The position numbers and the translations under genes were made by a program. A DNA stretch of 64,000 nt from Hypomesus transpacificus (lineage: Eukaryota > Chordata > Actinopteri > Osmeriformes > Osmeridae), in contig NC_061060.1 of assembly GCF_021917145.1 (NCBI RefSeq), forward strand, positions 12,006,366 through 12,070,365, read 5' to 3'. Shown in pieces: positions 13,001 through 23,889 of the stretch. The notes under the pieces are model-generated. The model ran no database searches. It was not told where the DNA came from and was given only the letters and a program-made list of their open reading frames with translations. Each line of letters starts with the position of its first letter. The first letter of the stretch is position 1.

Positions 13001-14035
13001 CCCGATTATCTTGATGGTTCCACAGATTTTATCAGATGTTCCCTTGGTGTGAGGTGTGTTAAGAGTGACCACACACTGTAGGAGCAAAACGGCTGAATGT
13101 AGGATTTTTTGTCCTCATGTTTGTGGTCTCTCACAGTTTGAAAATCTTATAAGATGAAAAAAATCGTATAGTGTGTCCCCAGCATTACTGTTGGACACTG
13201 ATATATTGCTCTTCATTTGCCATGTTTAATGCTGAGTAGTTGTTGATTATTATAGATTTTTTTTTTTATTAGGTTCTAGTCGTCTGGTTACAGAAGCTGT
13301 TTGTGTTTCGACGTTCTCTGTGTTTTTCACGTTGGTCTGAGGACAGTCTGGTCCTGATATCTAGTTCTCACTGTCACTCTTCACACACAGTCAGGTCCAT
13401 TTACTCTGGTAATCATCTATATTCCTGACCACTCTTCATACACCGGTTGTGTGTCTGTGTGTGGCACTGTCTGTTTTTCTCTGTGTACCACAATGAAGAG
13501 ATCTGAGTGAAACCACAGCTGCTTAAGAAGTATAAGTGTTGTTTTGTACATCAGTACATACAACATTGAGACTTGATGTTGATATAGCGTTTGAGTGTGT
13601 GGTGGCGTCACTATGTTGCTCGTCAGTAGTGCTTCCCCTCTTACCGGGTTAAATCCCAGAATCCTCTGACAGAAAATCACACTTGACCATCTGACAGAAA
13701 CAACCACTCACTCACTGACAAGATGGAAATTTAAAATTCCAGACACACAGTTCTGATCCAGCCTCTCTGCTGAGTTCTATAGATGCCTGTGATTTCACAC
13801 TGGACCCAAACACAGCTCACAGAACCCTTTCTGTGTCTGAGGACAACCGGAGGGTGGAGTGGGTGGAGGACCAGTTTACCTGGACTGGTCAGCTGGTGTT
13901 CTGTCCTTCTACAGGGTCACCTCTGCCACAATGACCCACCTGTACACATTCAACAACCCCCTATCCAGGGTTTTGCAGTAGTTTTCTTGGGTTCTCACTC
14001 AACTCAGTGTCCCTGTGTAAAGAAAAGTGAAGTTC
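10013..14035 (+). pseudogene. NLR-B30.2 (NLRC3-like) receptor remnant
   Basis: Three pieces of a fish NLR immune sensor in correct order. (1) 10013-10530: the end of the NACHT exon, with [19 protein letters not shown], then [17 protein letters not shown], then [12 protein letters not shown]. These need three different frames, with breaks near 10071-10090 and 10485-10490 and a TAG in the first frame at about 10098. (2) 12777-12880: one leucine-rich-repeat exon behind an acceptor CTCTGCAG (LSFCRVTEEGCASLASAL), cut after LRELD. (3) 13782-13934: PRY part of a B30.2 domain (ACDFTLDPNTAHRTLS, NRRVEWVEDQFTW), stop TGA at 13932, followed to about 14035 by SPRY-end traces (LYTFN, SVPV/SVSLC). The FISNA and nucleotide-binding part are absent. 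The array clearly cannot encode a full receptor. Confidence 0.82.
10545..12570. other. Repeat-rich spacer inside the NLR remnant
   Basis: No coding exon is supported. Low-complexity AT-rich DNA and pieces of dispersed repeats are present, for example the GGGGGG-rich block at 10910-10980 that is echoed at 12680-12750, and a GC-rich imperfect palindrome around 12335-12392. The segment 11940-12050 has an acceptor-like start and donor-like end but only about 100 bases of unassigned open frame. Confidence 0.4.
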
Positions 14036-14106
14036 CTTCTGGAAGGAACACAATATGGGTCTCCATGGAAACAGAGCCTCTTCTGTTGTTTGGATATGTT
14101 GTTGAT

Positions 14107-14122
14107 ATGGACCCCCCCCCCC

Positions 14123-14153
<31 letters not shown>

Positions 14154-14212
14154 CAGGACACCCCCCCACACACTTGTCAGATCAACACACACACACACAC
14201 ACACACATCAGA
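14107..14212. repeat. Poly-C / CA microsatellite
   Basis: Two C runs and two CA runs alternate here behind the B30.2 remnant. Open frames across it are artefacts of the repeat. Confidence 0.9.
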
Positions 14213-14239
14213 ACATCACAAACACTTGAAAGATAAGAT

Positions 14240-15320
14240 AAAATGATATAGTCCATTAAATGAGCAGGGACCAGGGTTATTAGACTGTTCAAAACTCCCC
14301 TGGAGTTTGTTATTCATGGTTCTGTGTTTCTTGGTTTTTATTTCTGTAACAATTTAACATTGGAGGCTTGGTGTAATTTCCTAAATAAACAGACACAAGA
14401 AAATATCAACGGACATGGCATTTTTGTGTGCACTGAAAAAAAGAAATAATTAGCATCCAATTAAAAAATGTATCTGCAAAGTAGGCCTAATTTATTATTC
14501 ATCCATATTCATAATACATATATACTGGTCTGTATTTTTTATGTAGCCTACATAACTTAAAATGTGCAAACCTTGTGCAAAAAAAGAAGGCGAAATAGAA
14601 TCCAATGTCAACGGTCGTTGCGTGTGGTGGACGCGAGGGGGCGTGGTATCGCCGGTTACTGGGCCTTCTATGAGGCGAGGTTATGAGTGAGAGAACCCGC
14701 GTCTCAGGATGATGAGATGTAGCATTTCCAGCTCAGCAAGGATTGGATGGCATTCGGATCGAATGCACTGAATGGACGGGCTATTTGTCATCTTCACCAC
14801 CCCGCCCCTCCATCACTGTGGTTCCACCCCTCCACCACCTCTCGACCACCTCACCCCTCCACCACCTCTCGACCACCTCACCCCTCCACCACCTCTCGAC
14901 CACCTCACCCTCCACCACCTTTTCACCACCTCCAACACCTCTTCACCAGACTGCCTTAACAGACTGCCTACCGCCATATTTCACCTTGTCTGTATTATAC
15001 TTCATAATAAATCATAAATACTGTAAATGAATAGTAACACTTTGAATAAACCAATTTAATTAGGTGCAGTTCCAGTTCAAACATAAATGTCTGTATCCCC
15101 TTCTCTGTATTATAATATTCTTTCAAATGAATAACATGTTATACATGTATGGTCTACACCCCCTGTTGAGAAACCTGTTTTTTCCACACCCCACTACTTC
15201 AGATGAAAGTTTCTGCACAAAATACTTAATATGAATTAGCAACAATACACGAAACATGCTTTTGATATATATTTGAAGTGCGTCAAGTAGGCAACAATAA
15301 CGCTGCTAGTGTATGAGGAG
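14240..15320. other. Intergenic, with a 27-bp CCACCT-rich minisatellite
   Basis: At 14827-14935 a unit of about 27 bases (CACCACCTCTCGACCACCTC + ACCCCTC) is repeated about four times and gives spurious STTSPLHHL frames. The rest, 14240-14740 and 15000-15320, is AT-rich with no supported gene. Confidence 0.6.
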
Positions 15321-15818
15321 CATTATTCATACAGCCTCTAGGTGGCGCCATTGCGACATGAAACATAGATGGCAAGAAAACTTCGTTCATTGATCAAATA
15401 GAAATGTCACCTATCTGTCTAAAACGCATCGTTTCGGGAGAGACGGCGCTTGGTATCCATGGTAGACATATCATCATGAGGTCATGGGGCAGACAGGGAT
15501 TGTGACGTGCTTTACCAAATTATAGGAACTCGTTACACAATCAAATAAGTCATTGATGCACTGTAGACAAGTAGCGAAAAGCGTTGTATTCTACTTTTTC
15601 CTCGTTGGTAAAGTGTAGTGGAAATGTACATTTATTTGAGTATTTCCTATTTCCTTCCCTGTTTGTCATCTTTAAAGAAACATGGATGAAATCCCAAACA
15701 TGGATGAAATCCCAAAGCATTAAAAACTATGGCGACCTAAACAGAAGGTAAGTCTGGTAAACCTAAAGTAAATAAAACAATTTAGACGGTTGAGAAACAT
15801 CGACGAAAATAATTAGTT
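15321..15818 (+). pseudogene. Duplicated promoter/first exon, upstream copy with a stop
   Basis: This block is a diverged tandem copy of 16231-16691, about 910 bases upstream. It contains the same 5' flank (AGGTGGCGCCATTGCG, GGGCAGACAGGGATTGTGAC, TACTTTTTCCTC) and the same first exon and donor (AACAGAAG|GTAAGT at 15748). In the exon ATG 15682 is followed by a duplicated MDEIP and by a TAA at 15721 where the downstream copy has AAA, so this copy can encode only 13 residues. It may still work as an alternative promoter and untranslated exon. Confidence 0.75.
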
Positions 15819-16230
15819 CTGTCATAAAAATAATCAGTAGGTGAATGCATAGTTCCAGATAATCCTCAGATCCAGTAGGCCTATTAGACAAGGTCAAACG
15901 CAAAGTAAATATCCTTGCACATTTCCTGTTTAACCAACCAATCTGTCGAGCAGGAGTCTCAATCTATTAAATGTCAATCAGTATTACTGTTACAACTCTA
16001 TTCAGTTGCTTGTTATTGGGAAGCATTATTTGTAAGCAGTATTTGAGTACGACTATGGTATTGTACGTATAGCACTGCTTTTGCATATCTGTTATGTGTG
16101 GGGTGGGGGCTGAAGTCTATCTGTATACACAGTAGCCCTAATGCTGATAATAATTTAACCAATACTTAAAATGAGTAGGAATGGTTGTTTATTTCTGTCT
16201 ATTGGGCCCGGGACATACTCCCACAAGTTC

Positions 16231-16572
16231 ATTTATTCATACAGCCTTTAGGTGGCGCCATTGCGGCACGAAACATATACTTGGCAAGAAAACTGGGTTT
16301 ATTGATCAATAGAAATGTCACCTTTCTGTCTAAAACGGATTGTCTGTGTCGGGAGTGGTGTATAGACATATTATGATGTCATCGGGCAGACAGGGATTGT
16401 GACGCGCTTTACAAAATTATAAGAACGTTACAAAATAAAATCAGTCATTGAGGCAGGCAAGAAGCGAACCGCGTCTACTTTTTCCTCATTAGAAAGTGTA
16501 GTGGAAATGTATATTTATTGTGGAAATGTATATTTATTTGAGTATTTCCTAGATTATCATCTTTAAAGAAAC
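16231..16572 (+). promoter_or_regulatory. Presumed promoter and 5'UTR of the unknown ten-exon gene
   Basis: The sequence conserved between the two tandem copies extends about 340 bases upstream of the start codon, more than the short exon itself would need. Conserved words include GGTGGCGCCATTGCG, GGGATTGTGACG and AAATTATAAGAACGTTAC, the last holding a TATAAG element at about 16418. Conservation since duplication is partly just recent ancestry, so the promoter role is inferred. Confidence 0.4.
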
Positions 16573-19500
16573 ATGGATGACATCCCGAAACATAAAAAAC
16601 TTAGGCGGCCTAAACAGAAGGTAAGTCTAGTAAACCTAAAGTAAATAAAACTATTTAGACTGTCGACAAACATCGACGAAAATACTTAGTTATTTCGATT
16701 TGTCTAATTGTTTCAGTAGGGCTACTCGTGCTTTTGACAGTTGTGTTTCACAAATAGCCTACCTAACGTGATTAATACTGTAGACCTTTTTCATAGTCAT
16801 ATTTCACATGTAAAAGTCATATTTATTTTTCGAAAAATAAAATTATCTCTGTTCAAGACACTCGCTGTATTTCCCCGCTAACCCTAACCCTTAACACTCC
16901 TCCTTATGTTTGTGTGTGCTTGTGTATGTATGTTTTCAAACGTCTGTGTATTTATGTGGCGTGTGTGTGTGTCTGTGTGTTTGTGTGTGTGCGTGTCTAG
17001 CCTGCTTGTCTCGCTACCCTCCAGTTGCCCCCCTGTTGGCCAGAGCTGGGGTTGAAGCTTCCTTCCCTGCTGTTCTCAGACAGGAAGCTGCTGTTATCAG
17101 ACAGGAAGCTGCTGTTATCAGACAGGAAGCTGCTGTTCTCAGAAGTTCACAAACCCCTCCAGGTAGGAACACACACCTGGAGAGATTCAACACATTTGAC
17201 ACTTTGTTCTTGTCTGACACATTGATCAAAAGCAACATACAAATATTTTTGCATTTAATAAGAACAGTAGATAATAAAGGTTCAGAAGTGCATAAGTCTG
17301 ACAGTATTTCAGTGAGTGGAGCCAAGGGAGTCTATATTTTATCAGTTAATATCAGCATAATCTCAAATAATATATGCTAATGTAGAAGTGCAATAATAAC
17401 AATATAATCATGTCAGAACTTGGTGCCAAAGCTTCCTCGATGCCCAGAGCCCAGCCGCAAGAGCAAGGCTCCCAGGAAGGCTGCAGGAGCTGAGAAGGAG
17501 ACAGAAGCCAACAAGGGGCCAGAGTCCTGGCGGGTTGTGGAAGAAGCTGGAGCGGCTTATCGTTCAGCCCTGGCTGACGAGCTGGCAGGACTAGGCAGGG
17601 TGGTGAGTAGAAGGCCCTAATCCACCTCCCTGGGTACTCCAGACTCCAGCCAGGCTCCTCCCCTCCTCTCTATCTTCCTCCACCTCTCCTATATATCTGA
17701 TACTGGCTCTGTTACTGTGCCTTGCTAAGTATGTTTCTTGCTTTAAGGTGACTGGTGGTGCGAAGATGCATCCCATCCCCCAGACCAGCTACTGTGAGTC
17801 TTTGTTCATTAATGTATCAACATTTAAATGATCACCTTCTGTCAAGAGAAGGGATCCACCAATCACATTGTGACTCTCCTCTTCCTGTAGGTGTTCTTCC
17901 AGCAATCAAAAGTTCCTCTCGCCCAGTGGAACCAATCAGAGCATCGGCCTCTGAAACACTTGGGCCCCTGGGCTGCAGAGCCTCACCAGATGGAAGGGAG
18001 AGTACGTATTCCTCTCCGCCTCTACCTCCGTTTCTATCTCTGTCCCCATGCCGACCTGAGGCGCAGTCTCCAGGTTCTTCTCCACCTCCAACCTTGAATG
18101 ACCCCGTGACCCGGGAGACCACGCCCAGTCTTCTGTCATTGGAGGAGACCGGGGAGCTTTCTGTGTTGGAGGCCATGATGTCACATCCGTGAGTGCTCCT
18201 CCAAACGCTCCCCTTTAGACTAGTGTCCTGTTCGGAATAATGTTACGATGTGTCGTCAGTTGTCATTGTATTGTGAAGTGATGTCAAATGTCAGTTCTTG
18301 TTCTCGTTACAGTCATTGGAAAATCATCAACAGGGTCCTGTTTAGAAAGGTAAATAAAATGTTTACGTGAATTGCTTGTACTCAGTCTGACAATCACCAC
18401 ATGTATCTGAATTGCCACATCACATATTTCCCTCCCTCCTTCCCAGAACAAGAGCGTAGTTGAGCTGCAGGAGCGCTCGAAGGAAGTCATGGAGTGGGTT
18501 CTCAAGGTGACCAACGAGGTGGTCCTGCCCGCCATGGCCCTTTACCAGGTCCTCCACATCCGCAAAGACCAAGATGGCCGCCCGCTGTCCGCCGCCATCT
18601 CCTACAGCAGCTGTGACTCCCACAGTGACAGGTCCTCTTCCGCAGGGCTGCTGTCCCCAGCCAGGCCTGTCACTGGCTCTCTGACTGGGATGGTATGTTT
18701 GAACCCTGCTGATTCTCCCCAGGACCAGGCCTCTTTTCTGGGCTCTGCCCACCCCTACGTCCCCCAGGGTGTTCTGAGAATGATCTCAGAGAGGTTCCAC
18801 CCTCTGCTGATAGGAGGGCAGGGATCCAGGCCCCAGGGCAGGCTGCTGGGTGGCAGGCCTCCGATGCTGGACTCCGATAGGCCTATGGAGGAAGACGTCC
18901 TCGCCACGGCATCCCTCACTGTGGCAGAGATCCTGTTGAAGGTGCAGGCAGTGATGGATAAACAAGAGCACGATGCAGAGGACAAGCTGTCAGCCTGTGT
19001 CGAGGAGCTCTACGAGTCTGTCATGGGAGAGGTGCTGGAGAAGTTTGCACTCCACCACCCCGGCTGCTTGCTGTCGGACTGCCATGTGACCAGCATCTCC
19101 CAGGACCTGATATACAACGCCTGGCAGGACGCCAAGGAGAAGATTCAGGTCCTCGCCAACGGTCACACCGACGCCATCAATGAGCTGGTGTCCCCGTGGC
19201 CCACGTCGTCTGCCGACACAAGGGAGAGGATGGAGATGGCCTCCTTCCTCACTGGCAGCGTGGCGGAGGCAAAAGAGATGGAGAAGGCGATGGGTCCGCC
19301 CAGCCGCGTGACATCACCCACCCTCTGCTCCCTGAAGGAGAGCTTCTCTGGAATCCTGGCCCGCCACACCCTGTTCCAGAGCACGGGCGTGGTCCCCACA
19401 GAGGAGAAGCTGGAGCTGGTGAGGATGGTGGGGGGCTTCTTCTGGGAGATGGAGCCCACAGAAGGAGGCTCTTCCCTGGACCAGCCCCAAGAGGCCTACG

Positions 19501-22500
19501 AGGCCTCCCTGGTCCAGAGCGTGGCTACGGCCTGCAACGTGATCCACAACGTCCTGAAGAACTTCCACGCAGCCCAGCAGCTGATTGGGCAAGTGGAGGT
19601 GGCTGACTTCCTGCAGCCTGGAAGTAAGACCTTCACCATGGTGGTGGAGTGTGTTAGCCAGAGCCTGCTTGGAGACGTTGCCGTGGAGCTGGATGCCCTA
19701 AGGAGGAGCCTGAGAGCCAGCAGCAACAGTGGGAGGAGCAGCAGGAATCAGGAATGCCTCCCTCTTGACACCCAGCAGGAGCGATCAGTGGAGTGCAGCT
19801 CTGCTAGCAAGGAGGAGCAGGAGGAGGAGGATCCTCAGAAGAAGGAGGAGACCGCCCCTCCCTCCGCCAGGAGCACTAGCGCCTGGAGCGAGACTAGCAG
19901 CGCTGCTAGCTGTCAGGACCTCAGCCTCATCGCTGAAAACATGCTGGACATCATCATGCGGATGGCCCACTTGGCCTCCAGATCCTCCCCTGACGACGAC
20001 GACGACAAACGCCACGGAGGCTCCTACGTCAAATCGTTCGACCAGGCGGAGTACGACCTGGGCCGCCTGCTGGCATCCCACAGCATGTGCACCAGGATGT
20101 TCCAGGGGAGGATCCACCACTTCTCAGAGCAGTCTATTGACTGCATTTATCAGCTTCTCCTGGACACCCGGATGGGACGACGCCCCTCGACACCCTATTG
20201 CCGCTCCGAGCCCAACTTCCAGAACCTGGAGGACAAGGAACGTCTGGACCAGGAGCTCTTCACCCCTCTGCTGTACAATTTCTTCCAGACGGCCTTCAAG
20301 AGCCTGATGGGGAACCTTCTGGGCGAAGAAGACGTCACGGACGACCACCGGGCCGACTCCTGCAGCGATGCGTCCTCGGACGGCAGTGACATCGGCAGTG
20401 ACAGCAGCAGTGACAGCAGCAGTGACAGCAGCAGTGACAGCAGCAGTGACAGCAGTGACTGTCCCTCCCTGGACTGGTCCAGTGGGATGACGCCGGGCCC
20501 CAGGCATGGGGTTGAGGGTAGAAGGAGATCACAGAGCAGGTTGAAGCCCTCCTGCAGCCAGGACCAGAGGCGCGCGCTGGAGGCCATTTGTGAGGTGTTG
20601 ACTACCCAGGCGGGAAGTGACCTCTACAAGACCTGCGACGACCCACAAGAAAACATGGTTGTTGTCCGCAAAGGTAGAGACATTTTTTAACCTTTAGATA
20701 TAAAAAAATGGTAACTATGCTTTTGTAAGACATGCGATTGTAAGAAAGATTTGTAAGTATTGAGATCTGCTGAATGACAGTGTAGTTCAAGCAAATAATT
20801 ATAATTATAGTATTGTAGTTAACAGACAAAATATGATATGAGAAAAGTAAGGTTAATTGCTATAATAGTAATAGTGTAGTTAAAAGTTTGTTTTCTTTGC
20901 CTTGATGCTGAAGCCATGGCCAGGGTCGGTAACCTAGCCAGCTCCTCCTCTGAATACCAGGAAGTGACAACAGGAAGTCTCGATCCAGAGTCAGGTCTCA
21001 CCAGCCAGGAAGTAGGACAGCCTGAGATGGATGACAACGAAAACGCTGACTACCCTGATGATTTCCACGAAGAGGAAGAAGGGTCAGATTGCCAGACAAT
21101 TGCCAAGGGTGCATTGATCGAGGAAGAAGAGAAGGATGAAGATGATGGAGCTGCAGGCCTCCCTGAGGAGGTCCAGGATCATCCCTCCCTACCCGCGAGC
21201 CCCTCTGAGACTCCCTCCCTCCAGCCCGGGGAGGTTCTGATCCAGGAGAAGGTCCTGATGCCCCCCCGGCCCAGCGCCCTGCACCACCAGACCCTGCATG
21301 ACCCGCTGCACAGGCTGGTGGGACGCCTGGCCCTCCAGGGGCCCCTTCGTTCCTGCTTCACCCCCACCAACTCGGAGATAGAGTCTGTCCTCTTCCAAGA
21401 CGTGAGCTGGTTTCTCTGGAACCAGGCCGGGATCGGCCTCGTCCTGGAGCATGAACCCCAGAACCCGCTCTTCAGTGGCGCCGACGCCCTAGACGCCATG
21501 TTTGAGGCAACCTACGCTGAGCTGATGCTCGGTTCCGACAGCAACAGGGCCCAGGTCCACTCCGCCCTCCAGGGAGGGGCAGGCATCGTCTGCATGGCCG
21601 AGAACGTCGCCACGGTGATCTGCCATCACGCCGAGTTTTGGAGCCCTTCTGCCGTGTCGGGTGAGAGTCATGATTTGGAAACAGGTTGTGAGGAGAAGGA
21701 GAGCACAGAGGACTCTGCTGGCTTAGAAAAGGCCAGTGGAAGTTCCAGCCCCTTCATAAGCAACACAAGCTTGGATGAAGGACTTGAGATGGACACTGCT
21801 GGCTTGGAAAAGGCCGGTAGAAATTCCGCCACCTTCATCACAAACACGAGCTTGGAGGAAGGACTTGAGATGGAGTCTGCTGGCTTAGAAAAGGCCGGTG
21901 GAAATTCCAGCCCCTTCTTAAGCAACACAAGCTTGGATGAAGGACTTGAGATGGAGTCTGCTGGCCTTTTCCAAGCCAGCAGACTCGCCTCCTGCCTCTC
22001 ATCCTCCTCCACTTCCTGGTCCTGCTACTCCTCCTCTTCTTCCACCTCTGTTCTCTCCTCTCCTTCGTCCTCCAAATCCTCCACCAGCTCCTCCACCTCC
22101 AGGGGCTCCACGGCTCAGGCCCCTAAACCAGAGGGACAAGTTTTGGGAAAGACCGACACCCCCATCCAGAGATGGTTCACACTGGTAAGCTGAAAACAAC
22201 ACCACACACTGGCACTAGGTAGAACTGACCTGAGTCAGCGATAAGAAGGGACGACATGTGACAATCTCAATGAATCTGTGTGTCTTTGCTCTCACTTCCA
22301 AACCCAGAAGAAAGAGAAGACTTTCCTCAAGGATGGACAGAATGTGGCTGCCAAAGGAAAAAAGACAAGCAAAATATTCAAGACAAACAAAGTGTCTCCC
22401 CTTAGCGCAGAACGTGAGATCCTGACTGCATATTTGCTCATTTAGGCTTTCCCACTTGAGTTGGCTCTCCCACCATTTCACACACAGACTTGCACACAAA

Positions 22501-22501
22501 C

Positions 22502-22532
<31 letters not shown>

Positions 22533-23742
22533 GGCATACAGATATGCCAACACACACACACACACACTATTTTTAAAAGTCACATGAAATGCTGTTTTTG
22601 GATACTTTTATATAGGCCTTAGTGGTCCCCTAATACTGTATCTGAAGTCTCTTTCCTGAAATTCAGCCTTGGTGCAGAATTATAGCCACTACGAGTAGTC
22701 CCACAATGAGCTTTCCTCAGAACGCGCTGTTTTTGTGTCTGTAGCTTTAAATGCTAATGAGGAGGAGAGAGGCGGCACGATGCGCTAATGTTTACAGTGG
22801 ATGTATCGCAATGGCTAGTAGACCCGTGCTGTAAGATGCCTCGAATTTGCCCATTCTCATCTGATAACCCTGGTTTGCACACTCAGTCATTTCAATGTGG
22901 GGAAAGGCGGATATCGCGCTAGCCACAACACCAACAGCAGAACGTTATCCACATAACAACGAAGCGTACAACACTGCATTACAGAATGTGTATTCACACA
23001 CATACTTGATGCTATCTACCTTTACATTAGCGACAGTACCTCAGCTGATGGCTGCAGAGCTAATGTTACAGACAGATTCTAAGGGTAGCAAGCTAGGTAA
23101 CCATATAGTAAGCAACAAAATGATATAGCGTTAGTTGACTTACTTGTCTGAGGTTTGTAGCTGGACCAAGGAGTACTGATCCAGAATTTAATTTCAGACG
23201 GTCAGCAAGGCCAACTTTGTATTGGCTCAAGTTAAGGAAACAGTGGTGGCTGAAATGTTTGGCGGAGACATGCAAAACTTTGAGAGGTTGTGTCGGTGCA
23301 TTTCCAGCGAAAATAAAATTAAGATATTGGTTGGGTAGAGGCTCCTTGTGACGTCACAAGGAGCAGATTTTCAAACCGAGCGTTTGAGCTTTCATTTTCT
23401 CAAAGGCGGAGAACACCCAGGGCTTGGTTTACACCTATCGAAAATTCTAGCCACTGGGGGACCAAAGGCAGGCTAGGGGATCTCATATTAATGTTAAATA
23501 ACCTCCTAAAGTGAAGTTTTCATGTCATGTGACCTTTAAGTGAGAGGTCACAGTGCTGAAGTTCTGTGTGATGTCATACCCTGTTGTGTGTTGGTTCCTG
23601 TCCAGGTCCAGACCTTGGTGAGTCCTCCATTGCCGGAGGAGAGGAGAAGAAGAAGAAGTCCATCAAAGCTTTCTTCCGGGGGATCTCTGCAGCTCTCTCC
23701 AGGGCTTTCTGCTTCGGCTGCGTGAAGGATATTCACCAGTAG
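16573..23742 (+). CDS. Unrecognised ten-exon gene, about 1,505 residues
   Basis: I do not recognise the family. Exons: 16573-16620, 17001-17162, 17417-17602, 17748-17793, 17891-18188, 18313-18349, 18447-20673, 20914-22184, 22308-22413, 23606-23742; all nine introns are GT/AG and every phase fits, ending TAG. The start gives MDDIPKHKKLRRPKQK, a basic N-terminus. Exon 2 holds four SDRKLL heptads from a 21-bp repeat. The 2.2-kb exon 7 contains recurring amphipathic helices (KLSACVEELYESVMGEVLEK, ATACNVIHNVLKNFHA, ENMLDIIMRMAHLA), a DDDDDK run and an SD/DSSS repeat at 20386-20460. Exon 8 is acidic, then has three exact 27-residue repeats (21714-21956) and a serine-rich stretch. The C-terminus is basic and cysteine-bearing (KKKKSIKAFFRGIS...CFGC). 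No signal peptide or membrane span is seen. A scaffold or anchoring role would be speculation. Confidence 0.85.
17081..17145 (+). repeat. 21-bp coding repeat (SDRKLL heptads)
   Basis: The unit CAGACAGGAAGCTGCTGTTA + T occurs three to four times in tandem inside exon 2 and keeps the frame, giving SDRKLLF/SDRKLLL. Confidence 0.9.
20386..20460 (+). repeat. 12-bp coding repeat (DSSS)
   Basis: GACAGCAGCAGT units in tandem encode an Asp-Ser-Ser-Ser tract near the end of exon 7, a potential casein-kinase-type phosphorylation region by composition. Confidence 0.9.
21714..21986 (+). repeat. 81-bp coding repeat x3 with a terminal inverted piece
   Basis: Units start at 21714, 21795 and 21876, each 81 bases, encoding (S/T)AGLEKA...NTSL(D/E)EGLEM(D/E). 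A fourth unit starts at 21957 but after SAGL turns into an inverted piece: GAGTCTGCTGGC (21954-21965) pairs perfectly with GCCAGCAGACTC (21975-21986), loop 9 bases. Confidence 0.92.
22574..23541 (+). mobile_element. Non-autonomous DNA transposon, copy 2, in last intron
   Basis: Ends are TTAAAAGTCACATGAAATG at the left and the inverse CATGTCATGTGACCTTTAA at the right. The body from 22758 on matches 1-930. It occupies the last intron of the unknown gene and stops about 65 bases before the last exon, leaving branch-point space. It holds the 24-bp perfect palindrome at 23341-23364. No transposase frame. Confidence 0.75.
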
Positions 23743-23859
23743 AGGGCGCCACCTGCTTACTAAACTGGCAGGCAGAGAAAGAGAACCTGTCATTACGGCA
23801 ACAACTGTAGCTACTTCCCTTTTCTTCAGAGTTGTGTAACCAATTTTTTTGGATATTCC

Positions 23860-23865
23860 AATAAA
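23860..23865 (+). promoter_or_regulatory. Polyadenylation signal AATAAA of the unknown gene
   Basis: AATAAA lies 118 bases after the TAG stop, with no other gene near. The position fits a short 3'UTR. Confidence 0.7.
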
Positions 23866-23889
23866 AACTATTGGAATTTTGTTTATATC

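Noticed and set aside
14743..15030. STTSPLHHL repeat frames
   Set aside because: Products of the CCACCT minisatellite in all three frames.
19196..20307. Long frames in other phases over exon 7 of the unknown gene
   Set aside because: GC-rich coding sequence leaves shadow frames open; only the spliced frame continues through all junctions.
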